A DNA stretch of 64,000 bases from Streptomyces iranensis (GTDB lineage Bacteria > Actinomycetota > Actinomycetes > Streptomycetales > Streptomycetaceae), in NCBI RefSeq assembly GCF_017874715.1, contig NZ_JAGGLR010000013.1, forward strand, positions 186,001-250,000, read 5' to 3'. A program made the position numbers and the translations under genes. How positions within the stretch are numbered: position 1 is the first letter of the stretch; every line of letters starts with the position of its first letter. Positions 15,760 to 24,123 of the stretch are shown here, one piece after another. The notes under the pieces are model-generated. The model had not been told where the DNA came from, ran no database searches, and was given only the letters and a program-made list of their open reading frames with translations.

Positions 15760-17031
15760 GTGAAGCGTGGGCTCATAGCGGCGACGGGTGTCGCGGCAAT
15801 GCTGGTATCCGTCGCGGCCTGTGGGTCCGACGGCGATGACGACAAGGCCGGAGCGGACGGTTTCAAGGGGCAGACGCTCACCGTCTGGGCGATGGACGGC
15901 TCCACGCCGGACGGCTGGACGAAGGATGTCAAGGCCGCTTTCGAGAAGAAGACCGGCGCCAAGCTGAAGCTGGAGATCCAGCAGTGGAACGGCATTCAGC
16001 AGAAGGTGACCACCGCGCTCTCCGAGTCCGACCCGCCGGATGTGCTGGAGATCGGCAACACCCAGACCCCCGCCTACGCGCAGACCGGCGGCCTGGCCGA
16101 ACTCGGTGACCTGAAGGAGTCGATCGGCGCCGACTGGCCGAAGACGATGAACGAGTCCGCGGTTTACGACGGCAAGCAGTACGCGGCGCCGTGGTTCGTG
16201 GTCAACCGGGTCGTCCTCTACAACAAGAAGATCTGGGCCGATGCCGGGCTCAAGGACACCCCCAAAACCCGTACCGAGTTCTTCCAGGACCTCGACACCA
16301 TCAAGAAGAAGACCGACGCCGAACCGATCTATCTCCCGGGCCAGAACTGGTACTTCTTCGACGGGCTGACCATCGGCACCGGCGCCGACCTGGTGAAGAA
16401 GGACGGCGACAAGTGGGTCTCCAACCTCGCCGACCCCAAGGTCGGCAAGGCCATGGTCATCTACAAGCAGTACCAGTCCTTCAGCAAGGCCCCCAAGGAC
16501 AAGGACGAGGCCACCCCGCAGCAGGCCGAGGTCTTCGCCAAGGGCAAGACCGGCGCCTTCATCGGCATGGGCTGGGAGGCCGCTCTCGCGATCAAGGCCA
16601 ACCCGAAGATCGAGAAGGACATCGGCTACTTCACCGTCCCGGGCGAGACCGCGGGCAAGCCGGAGGGCGTCTTCCTCGGCGGCTCCAACCTCGCGATCGC
16701 CGCGGGCAGCGAGAAGCAGGAACTGGCCAAGGAGTTCCTGAAGATCGCGCTCAATGACACCCACGAGGGACAGCTCGCCAAGGAAGGCGGCGTCATCCCC
16801 AACAAGGAGTCCCTCCAGGCGCAGCTCAAGGGCAACGCCGCCGCGCAGGCGGCCGCCCCGGCCGCCGCGACCGGCGGCACCACCCCGCTGATCCCCGAAT
16901 GGGCCGCGGTGGAGAACGCCCCGAACCCCGTCAAGACCTATATGACCGCCGTGCTCACCGGTAAGTCGCCCGCCGAGGCGGCCAAGTCGGTCGAGGACGA
17001 GATGAACAAGCGCCTCAGCCAGGAGCGTTGA
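15760..17031 (+). CDS. dasA: DasA, sugar-binding lipoprotein of the chitobiose ABC transporter
   Basis: This 423-residue extracellular solute-binding protein (family 1) is anchored through Cys21 of a lipobox (VAAC) after a 20-residue signal peptide. Mature-domain features include QTLTVWAMDGS and DVLEIGNTQTPAY. In S. coelicolor DasA captures N,N'-diacetylchitobiose. GTG at 15760 is chosen, with GAGGAGAG 7 bp upstream. The gene heads dasABC, dasD and a SIS gene, all on one strand; two dre sites lie in its promoter. The Ala-rich segment near residues 365-375 (AAAQAAAPAAA) is low complexity but family-typical. Confidence 0.95.
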   Translation: MKRGLIAATGVAAMLVSVAACGSDGDDDKAGADGFKGQTLTVWAMDGSTPDGWTKDVKAAFEKKTGAKLKLEIQQWNGIQQKVTTALSESDPPDVLEIGNTQTPAYAQTGGLAELGDLKESIGADWPKTMNESAVYDGKQYAAPWFVVNRVVLYNKKIWADAGLKDTPKTRTEFFQDLDTIKKKTDAEPIYLPGQNWYFFDGLTIGTGADLVKKDGDKWVSNLADPKVGKAMVIYKQYQSFSKAPKDKDEATPQQAEVFAKGKTGAFIGMGWEAALAIKANPKIEKDIGYFTVPGETAGKPEGVFLGGSNLAIAAGSEKQELAKEFLKIALNDTHEGQLAKEGGVIPNKESLQAQLKGNAAAQAAAPAAATGGTTPLIPEWAAVENAPNPVKTYMTAVLTGKSPAEAAKSVEDEMNKRLSQER

Positions 17032-17036
17032 GCCAG

Positions 17037-18038
17037 ATGCCGGTAGCGACCGAACGCCAGGACCCCGGCCCGGCGGTGGCCGGGGTCCGCCGGGGCGGGG
17101 CACCGCCGGGGCCCCGCCGCCCGGCCCCGGGCGCCACCGGGCGCGCACGGCTGACCGGCGCCGCCCCGTACCTCCTGCTGCTGCCCGCGCTGGCGGCGAC
17201 CGCGTTGCTGCTGGGCTGGCCGCTGGTCAAGGACGGCCTGCTGTCATTCCAGAACCTCAATATGCGGCAGCTGATCCAGCACCTCACCGAGTGGAACGGG
17301 GTCGACAACTACCGCGAGACGCTGACCAGCGAGGACTTCTGGCGGGTCACCCTGCGATCGGTGATCTTCACCGCGGTCAACGTGGTGCTGATCATGCTGC
17401 TGGGCACCCTGATCGGACTGCTGCTGGCCCGCCTCGGCAGCAAGATGCGGCTGCTGCTCTCGGTCGGGCTTGTGCTGACCTGGGCCATGCCAACCGTCGC
17501 CGCCACCACGGTCTTCCAGTGGCTCTTCGCCGCCCGCTTCGGGGTGGTCAACTGGGTGCTGGACGCGCTCGGCTGGCACTCCATGGCGGACTACAACTGG
17601 ACCGGCGGCCAGTTCTCCACCTTCTTCGTCATCACCGTGCTGATCGTCTGGGGGTCGATCCCCTTCGTGGCGATCAACCTCTACGCCGCGACCACCACCA
17701 TCCCCGGCGAGCTCTACGAGGCGGCCGCGCTCGACGGCGCCGGCGGCTGGAAGAGCTTCACCTCGGTGACCTTCCCCTTCCTCAAGCCGTTCCTGCTGGC
17801 CACGACGTTCCTCGAAGTCATCTGGGTCTTCAAGGCGTTCACCCAGGTCTTCGCGATCAACGAGGGCGGCCCCGACCGGCTCACCGAGACCCTGCCCGTC
17901 TACGCCTTCGTCGAGGGCGTCGGCAATCAGCACTACGGCATGGGCGCCGCGATCTCGCTGCTGACCATCGCGGTCCTGCTGGCGCTGACCTCCTACTACC
18001 TCCGGATCGTGCTCAGGCAAGAGGAGGACGAGCTGTGA
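17037..18038 (+). CDS. dasB: DasB, inner-membrane permease of the chitobiose ABC transporter
   Basis: This 333-residue MalF-type permease has a Pro/Arg-rich cytoplasmic N-terminus (about 40 residues) and six predicted membrane helices, beginning with YLLLLPALAATALLLGWPL. The EAA motif for the ATPase contact is YEAAALDGAGG near residue 226. ATG at 17037 is 9 bp from AGGAGCG; a TTG at 17028 lies inside the dasA stop and is too close to that site. It overlaps dasC by 4 bp. No ATPase gene is in the operon; in S. coelicolor the shared ATPase MsiK, encoded elsewhere, energises DasABC. Confidence 0.93.
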   Translation: MPVATERQDPGPAVAGVRRGGAPPGPRRPAPGATGRARLTGAAPYLLLLPALAATALLLGWPLVKDGLLSFQNLNMRQLIQHLTEWNGVDNYRETLTSEDFWRVTLRSVIFTAVNVVLIMLLGTLIGLLLARLGSKMRLLLSVGLVLTWAMPTVAATTVFQWLFAARFGVVNWVLDALGWHSMADYNWTGGQFSTFFVITVLIVWGSIPFVAINLYAATTTIPGELYEAAALDGAGGWKSFTSVTFPFLKPFLLATTFLEVIWVFKAFTQVFAINEGGPDRLTETLPVYAFVEGVGNQHYGMGAAISLLTIAVLLALTSYYLRIVLRQEEDEL

Positions 18039-18865
18039 AGCGCTCGCCGCTCGCCCGGCTGTGGCCCAACGCCACTGCCGTCGTGCTCTTTCTCGGCTTC
18101 GTGTTTCCCGTCTACTGGATGTTCACCACGGCCCTCAAGCCGACCTCGGACATCATCTCCGAGGACCCGGTGTGGTTCCCGACCGGAGCCACCCTCGAAC
18201 ACTTCCAGAAGGCCATGGACGCCGAGAACTTCTGGACCCTGGTGGGCAACTCGTTCACCGTCACCCTCTCGGCGGTCGGCCTCTCCCTGCTGATCGCGCT
18301 GCTCGCGTCGTTCGCCCTCGCCCGGATGCGGTTCAAGGGGCGCCGCGGCTTCCTGCTGACCTTCATGATCGCCCAGATGGCGCCCTGGGAGGTCCTGGTC
18401 ATCGCCATCTACATGCTCGTGCGCGACGGCGACATGCTGAACAGCCTGCTTCCGCTCACCCTGTTCTACATGGTCATGGTGCTGCCCTTCACCATCCTCA
18501 CGCTCCGCGCCTATGTGGCCGCGATCCCCAAGGAGCTGGAGGAGTCCGCGATGGTCGACGGCTGCACCCGTCCGCAGGCGTTCATCCGGGTGATCTTCCC
18601 GCTGCTCGCCCCCGGCCTGATGGCCACCTCGCTCTTCGGCTTCATCACGGCCTGGAACGAATTCCCGCTCGTGCTCATCCTGAACAAGGATCCGGGCGCC
18701 CAGACGCTTCCGCTGTGGCTGTCCAGCTTCCAGACCGCCTTCGGCGACGACTGGGGGGCCACCATGGCGGCAGCGTCGCTGTTCGCCATCCCGATCCTGC
18801 TCCTGTTCCTGTTTCTGCAACGCAAGGCGGTCGGTGGGCTCACTTCCGGCGCTGTGAAGGGATGA
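18035..18865 (+). CDS. dasC: DasC, inner-membrane permease of the chitobiose ABC transporter
   Basis: This 276-residue MalG-type permease has six predicted membrane helices (first VVLFLGFVFPVYWMFTTAL) and the EAA loop EESAMVDGCTRPQAF near residue 172, where the ATPase docks. GTG at 18035 overlaps the dasB stop (GTGA) and has GAGGAGG upstream, so the two permeases are coupled. It would form a heterodimeric channel with DasB for chitobiose delivered by DasA. It ends 9 bp before dasD. Confidence 0.93.
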   Translation: MKRSPLARLWPNATAVVLFLGFVFPVYWMFTTALKPTSDIISEDPVWFPTGATLEHFQKAMDAENFWTLVGNSFTVTLSAVGLSLLIALLASFALARMRFKGRRGFLLTFMIAQMAPWEVLVIAIYMLVRDGDMLNSLLPLTLFYMVMVLPFTILTLRAYVAAIPKELEESAMVDGCTRPQAFIRVIFPLLAPGLMATSLFGFITAWNEFPLVLILNKDPGAQTLPLWLSSFQTAFGDDWGATMAAASLFAIPILLLFLFLQRKAVGGLTSGAVKG

Positions 18866-18874
18866 TCCCGGTTT

Positions 18875-20434
18875 ATGACGACCCTCGCACACGACTCCGC
18901 CACCCTCACCCGCGACGCTCTCACCGTTCTCCAGCCCGGCTTCACCGGAACCACCGCCCCCGACTGGGTGCTGCGGCGGCTCGGTGAGGGGCTCGCCTCC
19001 GTCGGCCTGTTCGGCCGGAACATCGCCACCCCCGAGCAGCTGGGCGCCCTCACCGCCCAGCTGCGCGCCGAGCGTGACGACGTCCTGGTGGCGATCGACG
19101 AGGAGGGCGGCGACGTCACCCGGCTGGAGGTGCGCACCGGCTCCTCCTTCCCCGGCAACCTGGCGCTCGGCGCCGTCGACGACCCGGAGCTGACCCGCGC
19201 CGTCGCCCGCGAGCTGGGCCGCCGCCTCGCCGAATGCGGCGTCAACCTCAACTGGGCGCCCTCCGCCGACGTCAACTCCAACCCCGACAACCCCGTCATC
19301 GGCGTGCGCTCCTTCGGCGCCGAGCCGGGGCTCGTGGCGCGGCACACCGCCGCGTACATCGAGGGCCTCCAGGGCGCCGGAGTCGCCGCCTGCACCAAGC
19401 ACTTCCCCGGCCACGGCGACACCGCCGTCGACTCCCACCACGCCCTGCCGCGCATCGACGCCGGTCTCGACACCCTGACCGCCCGCGAGCTGGTGCCCTT
19501 CCGGGCCGCCGTCGCCGCCGGGACCAAGGCCGTGATGAGCGCGCACATCCTGCTGCCCGTGCTCGACCCCGACCTGCCCGCCACCCTCAGCCCCGCCGCG
19601 CTGCACGGCCTGCTGCGCCGGCCCGTGGCCGACGGCGGACTCGGCTTCGACGGGATGATCGTGACCGACGGCATGGAGATGCGGGCCATCGCCGACGCGT
19701 ACGGCATCGAGCGCGGCAGCGTCCTGGCGATCGCCGCGGGCGCCGACGCCATCTGCGTGGGCGGCGGGCTCGCCGACGAGGACACCGTGCTGCGGCTGCG
19801 CGACGCGCTGGTCACCGCCGTCATCGAGGGGCGGCTGGCGGAGGAGCGGCTGGCCGAGGCGGCGGCGCGGGTGCGCGCCCTGGGGGAGTGGACGCGGCGC
19901 TCCGGAGGACCGCGCGCGGCGCACGGCATCGAGCCCGCCGCGGGGGTGGGGCTCGCCGCCGCGCGCCGTGCGCTCAGAGTCACCCCGGCCGGGACCTCGT
20001 ACGAGCCGGTGACCGGGCCCGCCTACGTGGCCGCCTTCACCCCGGTGGCCAACATCGCCGTCGGCGAGGAGACCCCCTGGGGCGTCGGCGCCGAACTGGC
20101 CCGGCTGCGCCCCGGCACCGGGGCCGCCACCTACGGGCGGCAGGACGCCGACACCTTGGGCGTCCACGGCCTGATCGAAAATATGCTCGACACCGCGGGG
20201 GCCCGTAGGATCGTCGCTGTGGTCCGCGACGTCCACCGCCACCCCTGGATGGCCGACGCGCTGGACGCCCTGCTCACCGCCCGGCCGGAGACGGTCGTCG
20301 TGGAGATGGGGGTGCCCCAGGCGCCGCCCGCCGGGGCGCTGCACATCGCGACCCACGGCGCCGCCCGGGTGTGTGGACGGGCGGCCGCGGAAGTGATCGT
20401 CGGCAACGGCGCCGGTGACCACCCCGGGGACTGA
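18875..20434 (+). CDS. dasD: DasD-type GH3 beta-N-acetylglucosaminidase
   Basis: This 519-residue cytoplasmic enzyme of glycoside hydrolase family 3 would cleave imported chitobiose to GlcNAc. The NagZ-type signature KHFPGHGDTAVDSH is at residues 175-188, carrying the His/Asp catalytic dyad, and the nucleophile Asp is expected in IVTDGMEM (about 267-274). The C-terminal third (from about 355) is a smaller second domain found in the actinobacterial form. There is no signal peptide. It is 9 bp after dasC, so part of the das operon; the next gene starts about 50 bp downstream. Confidence 0.9.
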   Translation: MTTLAHDSATLTRDALTVLQPGFTGTTAPDWVLRRLGEGLASVGLFGRNIATPEQLGALTAQLRAERDDVLVAIDEEGGDVTRLEVRTGSSFPGNLALGAVDDPELTRAVARELGRRLAECGVNLNWAPSADVNSNPDNPVIGVRSFGAEPGLVARHTAAYIEGLQGAGVAACTKHFPGHGDTAVDSHHALPRIDAGLDTLTARELVPFRAAVAAGTKAVMSAHILLPVLDPDLPATLSPAALHGLLRRPVADGGLGFDGMIVTDGMEMRAIADAYGIERGSVLAIAAGADAICVGGGLADEDTVLRLRDALVTAVIEGRLAEERLAEAAARVRALGEWTRRSGGPRAAHGIEPAAGVGLAAARRALRVTPAGTSYEPVTGPAYVAAFTPVANIAVGEETPWGVGAELARLRPGTGAATYGRQDADTLGVHGLIENMLDTAGARRIVAVVRDVHRHPWMADALDALLTARPETVVVEMGVPQAPPAGALHIATHGAARVCGRAAAEVIVGNGAGDHPGD

Positions 20435-20486
20435 CCCCTCAGCCCCTCGGCCCAGCCCGGCATAGAGCCACCTGGAGGCACCCAGC

Positions 20487-21557
20487 ATGTCCGCCACGAC
20501 GACGGCCCAGCGCAGCGACCAGCCGGGCCGGATCATGTCCGGCGAGATGGCCGAGCAGCCCGCCGTGCTGCGCCGCATCCTCGACCAGGGCGCCCCGAGG
20601 ATCCGCGAGGTCGCGGAGCGGATCGCCGCCCGCAACCCGCGCTTCGTCCTGCTCACCGCCCGGGGCACCTCGGACAACGCGGCGCTGTACGCCAAGTACC
20701 TGCTCGAGGTGCTGCTCGGCAAGCCGTGCGGGCTGACCTCCATGTCCACCACCACCGCGTACGGCGCGCAACCGGACCTCACCGACGTCCTGGTGATCAC
20801 CGTCAGCCAGTCCGGCGGCTCCCCGGACCTGGTGGCCTCCACCGAGGCCGCCCGCGCGGCCGGTGCGATCACCCTCGCGGTGACCAACAACGCCGACTCG
20901 CCGCTCGCGGCCGTCTCCGAATTCCACATCGACGTGCTGGCCGGGCCGGAGAAGGCGCTGCCCGCGACCAAGACCTACACCGCGGAACTGCTCGCCCTCT
21001 ACCTCTTCGTGGAGGGGCTGCGCGGCGGCGACGGCGCGGCCGCCAAGGTGCTGCCCGACCTCGCCCAGCAGATCCTCGACCGCCAGGACGAGGTCCGGCA
21101 GCTCGCGGCGCGCTACCGCTTCGCCGAGCGGATGGTCCTCACCTCCCGGGGCTACGGCTACCCGACCGCCAAGGAAGCCGCCCTGAAGCTGATGGAGACC
21201 AGCTACATCCCGGCGCTCTCCTACTCCGGCGCCGATCTGCTGCACGGCCCGCTGGCCATGGTCGACAACATCTCGCCGGTGATCGCCATCGTCACCGAGG
21301 GCAAGGGCGGCCAGGCGCTGCGGCCGGTCCTGGAGCGGCTGCTCGGCCGGGGCGCGGACCTCGTGGTCATCGGCAGCGCGTCGGAGGTGGAGCGGGCCTC
21401 GGCCGGGTTCGCCCTGCCGACGGACGGCGTCGCCGAGGAGGTCCAGCCGATCCTGGAGATCCTGCCGCTGCAGATGCTGGCGTACGAGGTGACGATCGCG
21501 CGCGGGCAGGACCCGGACGCGCCGCGGGCGCTGGCGAAGGTGACGGAGACCCGCTGA
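20487..21557 (+). CDS. nagB: SIS-domain sugar-phosphate isomerase, GlmS-C/NagB-II-like deaminase
   Basis: This 356-residue protein contains two SIS folds (about residues 35-165 and 205-345), like the isomerase half of GlmS. Signatures are TARGTSDNAALYAKYLLE and VSQSGGSPDLV in the first, and LTSRGYGYPTAKEAALKL in the second. Without a glutaminase domain, such proteins deaminate glucosamine-6-phosphate to fructose-6-phosphate (NagB-II), the step that sends imported GlcNAc into glycolysis. Its place after dasABC-dasD fits; the S. coelicolor counterpart is treated as NagB. An AgaS-type activity is the alternative. Confidence 0.85.
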   Translation: MSATTTAQRSDQPGRIMSGEMAEQPAVLRRILDQGAPRIREVAERIAARNPRFVLLTARGTSDNAALYAKYLLEVLLGKPCGLTSMSTTTAYGAQPDLTDVLVITVSQSGGSPDLVASTEAARAAGAITLAVTNNADSPLAAVSEFHIDVLAGPEKALPATKTYTAELLALYLFVEGLRGGDGAAAKVLPDLAQQILDRQDEVRQLAARYRFAERMVLTSRGYGYPTAKEAALKLMETSYIPALSYSGADLLHGPLAMVDNISPVIAIVTEGKGGQALRPVLERLLGRGADLVVIGSASEVERASAGFALPTDGVAEEVQPILEILPLQMLAYEVTIARGQDPDAPRALAKVTETR

Positions 21558-21571
21558 GACACACGGAAAGG

Positions 21572-21602
21572 GGCTCCTGCGGCCTTTGGGGGCGCGGGAG
21601 CC
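21572..21602 (+). terminator. Terminator hairpin after the das operon
   Basis: GGCTCCTGCGGCC and GGCGCGGGAGCC form a stem shortly after the SIS gene stop; CACAC and GTGTG extend it outward. The following stretch to 21785 holds nothing else recognised. Confidence 0.65.
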
Positions 21603-21785
21603 TGGGTGTGACACCCGCGGGCCGCGGCGCCAGGGCGGGACCCTCAACCCGCCCGGCACCGCAGCCCGGAGTTGCGTCGGCCGAGCGGCCGACCTGAGGA
21701 TTCCCGTGCGGTCAGGGCAGAGCGCTCCGGGTTCCTCGATCCGCCCTCCTGTGCGGGGAGAGCGGAAGATCGCAGTGCTCGATAT

Positions 21786-21801
21786 TCTGGACTAGACCAC
21801 T
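21786..21801 (-). promoter_or_regulatory. DasR-responsive element upstream of the PdtaS-type kinase gene
   Basis: On the minus strand this reads AGTGGTCTAGTCCAGA, a close match to the palindromic dre consensus. It lies about 60 bp before the kinase start and 230 bp past the SIS gene, so it belongs to the kinase promoter. Confidence 0.75.
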
Positions 21802-21861
21802 GCTGTCTGTCCATGCTTATGCGCGAATAGGCTAATCCACCAGTGAGGGTAGGCTCACAAC

Positions 21862-23340
21862 GTGCCCTCCATGAACGACCTCGTACGCCAGCACACCGCA
21901 CTCGACGATTCCGATCTCGAGTGGCTCCACCTGCTGGTCTCGGAGTGGCAGCTGCTCTCCGACCTCTCCTTCGCCGATCTCGTGCTGTGGGTCCCCACCA
22001 GCGACGGCACCCGGTATGTCTCCGTGGCCCAGATGCGGCCGAACACCGGGCCCACCTCCTACCAGGACGACATGGTCGGCCATCTCGTCCCCCGTGGCCG
22101 CCGTCCCATGCTGGACGCCGCCCTGGACGAGGGCCGGATCGTCCGGGAGGGCGACCCCGAGTGGCGCGAGGAGGTACCGGTCCGGGTGGAGTCCATCCCG
22201 GTCCGGCGGGAGAGCCGGGTCCTCGGGGTGATCGCGCGGAACACCAATCTGCTGACCGTACGGACCCCCAGCCGGCTGGAGCTCACCTATCTCCAGAGCG
22301 CGTCCGACCTCGCCCAGATGATCGCCGCTGGATCGTTTCCGTTTCCCAACCAGCAGGTCGACATGGACGCTTCACCGCGCGCGGGCGACGGGCTGATCCG
22401 GCTCGACGCGGACGGGGTGGTCCAGTACGCGAGCCCCAACGCGCTCTCCGCCTACCACCGGCTGGGCCTCGCCGCCGATCTCGTCGGCCACCACCTGGGC
22501 AAGACCACCGCCCAACTCGCCCCGGTGCGCGGCCCGGTGGACGAGGCGCTGGTCAAACTGGCCAGCGGCTGGGCGCCCCGGGAGTTCGAGGTCGAGGGCG
22601 GCGACGGGGTCATCCAGCTGCGGGCCATTCCGCTCAAGCCCAAGGGGCTGCACATCGGCTCGCTGGTGCTGCTGCGGGACGTCACCGAACTGCGTCGCCG
22701 CGAGCGCGAGTTGATCACCAAGGACGCCACCATCCGGGAGATCCACCACCGGGTGAAGAACAACCTCCAGACGGTGGCGGCCCTGTTGCGGCTCCAGGCC
22801 CGCCGCATGGACTCGGCGCAGGGGCGGGAGGCGCTCAACGAGGCGGTGCGCAGGGTCGGCTCGATCGCCATCGTCCACGAGACCCTCTCGCAGAACCTCG
22901 ACGAGCGGGTCGAGTTCGACGACATTGCCGACCGGGTGCTGGCGATGGTGGCCGAGATATCGCCCGGCAAGGTGACCGGCCGCCGCACCGGACGGTTCGG
23001 CATCCTCGACGCCGAGGTGGCCACCCCGCTGTCCATGGTCCTCACCGAGGTACTGCAGAACGCGCTGGAGCACGGCTTCGGACCGGGGGAGCAGGGCACG
23101 GTCGAGGTCTCGGCGGTGCGCGGGGGCAGCGGTGAGGAGAGCCGGCTGGCGGTGATCGTCCAGGACGACGGGTGCGGGCTGCCCGAGGGGTTCGACCCGC
23201 AGCGGGCCGGAAACCTGGGGCTTCAGATCGTCCGCACCCTGGTGGAGGGGGAGCTGGGCGGGACGTTCGACATGGTGCCCGCCCCGGAGCGCGGCACCCG
23301 GGTGATGCTGGACTTCCCGGTGGGTGCGGAGAAGCACTGA
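21862..23340 (+). CDS. pdtaS: PdtaS-type sensor histidine kinase
   Basis: This 492-residue cytoplasmic kinase has an N-terminal GAF-like domain (about 1-155; EWQLLSDLSFADLVLWV is shared with mycobacterial PdtaS), a PAS domain (about 175-280), a HisKA_2 dimerisation helix with the phospho-acceptor at His295/296 (EIHHRVKNNLQTVAALL), and a GHKL ATPase with N-box LTEVLQNALEHGF. There are no membrane helices. In mycobacteria it phosphorylates the ANTAR-type antiterminator PdtaR, encoded elsewhere. GTG at 21862 is used; ATG at 21871 is an alternative. As in mycobacteria, a WhiB1/WblE gene is adjacent. A dre site in its promoter suggests DasR control. Confidence 0.92.
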   Translation: MPSMNDLVRQHTALDDSDLEWLHLLVSEWQLLSDLSFADLVLWVPTSDGTRYVSVAQMRPNTGPTSYQDDMVGHLVPRGRRPMLDAALDEGRIVREGDPEWREEVPVRVESIPVRRESRVLGVIARNTNLLTVRTPSRLELTYLQSASDLAQMIAAGSFPFPNQQVDMDASPRAGDGLIRLDADGVVQYASPNALSAYHRLGLAADLVGHHLGKTTAQLAPVRGPVDEALVKLASGWAPREFEVEGGDGVIQLRAIPLKPKGLHIGSLVLLRDVTELRRRERELITKDATIREIHHRVKNNLQTVAALLRLQARRMDSAQGREALNEAVRRVGSIAIVHETLSQNLDERVEFDDIADRVLAMVAEISPGKVTGRRTGRFGILDAEVATPLSMVLTEVLQNALEHGFGPGEQGTVEVSAVRGGSGEESRLAVIVQDDGCGLPEGFDPQRAGNLGLQIVRTLVEGELGGTFDMVPAPERGTRVMLDFPVGAEKH

Positions 23341-23448
23341 TGTGCTGAGCACATCGTTGTCCGCATCGTTATCAGCACCGCCACCGGGGTTGGCATCGGG
23401 AATGTCATCGGGGTTGGCATCGGGATTGTCGTGGGCCCGGAAAGCACT

Positions 23449-23477
23449 GAGCCCCGGACCCATCCGGTCCGGGGCTC
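23449..23477 (+). terminator. Bidirectional terminator between pdtaS and wblE
   Basis: GAGCCCCGGACC-N5-GGTCCGGGGCTC is a perfect 12-bp stem lying between the convergent genes. Just before it, GGGGTTGGCATCGGGA is present twice in tandem (about 23388-23430). Confidence 0.88.
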
Positions 23478-23546
23478 AAAGCTCAATTTGCTGTGCGCAT
23501 CGGGGGTTCTACGCGCTGCGGCTCGGGGGCCACGGGGTGCCGGGCT

Positions 23547-23804
23547 TCAGGCGCTGGCGTTGCGTGCCCGGTTGCGAGCGGCACGGCGCTTCATGGCGCG
23601 GCGCTCGTCTTCGCTCATTCCACCCCAGACGCCGGAGTCCTGGCCGGACTCAAGCGCCCACTGCAGGCACTGCTCCATGACGGGGCAGCGGCGGCAGACG
23701 GCCTTGGCTTCCTCGATCTGCAGCAGCGCGGGACCGGTGTTGCCGATGGGGAAGAACAGCTCGGGGTCTTCCTCGCGGCAAACGGCGTTGTGACGCCAGT
23801 CCAT
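23547..23804 (-). CDS. wblE: WblE, WhiB-like iron-sulfur transcription factor
   Basis: This 85-residue WhiB-family protein binds a 4Fe-4S cluster through Cys9, Cys37, Cys40 and Cys46 (CREED; CRRCPVMEQC), followed by the GVWGG turn at 58-62 and a basic AT-hook-like tail (MKRRAARNRARN). It is the streptomycete counterpart of mycobacterial WhiB1, which partners the primary sigma factor and responds to nitric oxide. ATG at 23804 begins at the conserved MDWRHNAVC; the longer frame reads leader sequence. GAGGAGATGGAG precedes the start. It is convergent with pdtaS and has a CRP-like site 43 bp upstream. Confidence 0.95.
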   Translation of the reverse strand: MDWRHNAVCREEDPELFFPIGNTGPALLQIEEAKAVCRRCPVMEQCLQWALESGQDSGVWGGMSEDERRAMKRRAARNRARNASA

Positions 23805-23846
23805 GGCTGCTCCATCTCCTCGTATTGCGGGCTCGTTGCTTGTGAA

Positions 23847-23862
23847 TGTGAACGCTTTCACG
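23847..23862 (-). promoter_or_regulatory. CRP-like operator upstream of wblE
   Basis: TGTGA-ACGCTT-TCACG is a near-perfect match to the cAMP receptor protein site TGTGA-N6-TCACA, 43-58 bp before the wblE start. The remaining gene-free sequence to 24123 shows no other recognised element except an AT-rich run (AGTTTTTTTTGATT) near 24022. Confidence 0.65.
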
Positions 23863-24123
23863 AATCCCCCCGCAAGGGCAGGGCCGCCACACCAGTTGGG
23901 GCTGGTGCGGTCCTGTGGAATGAGGAGGGGGTTCGGGCTCTCAAGGGGGCCTTTCAGAAGGCCGTCCCGATCGCCAAGAAGAGACTCGCAAACCTCGGCG
24001 ACGGATACAACCCCTTCCGGAAAGTTTTTTTTGATTCCTTGGTGTCGGCTCGGTCACAGCCGTACTTCCGGTGGGTGGAGTCCAGGGTAAACGTTCGACT
24101 GGAAGGACTTTTTGCGGTCTCAC

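Noticed and set aside
17996..20971. 991-codon antisense frame over dasC-dasD
   Set aside because: Composition is His/Gly/Glu-rich shadow coding; no ribosome site and the sense genes are well supported.
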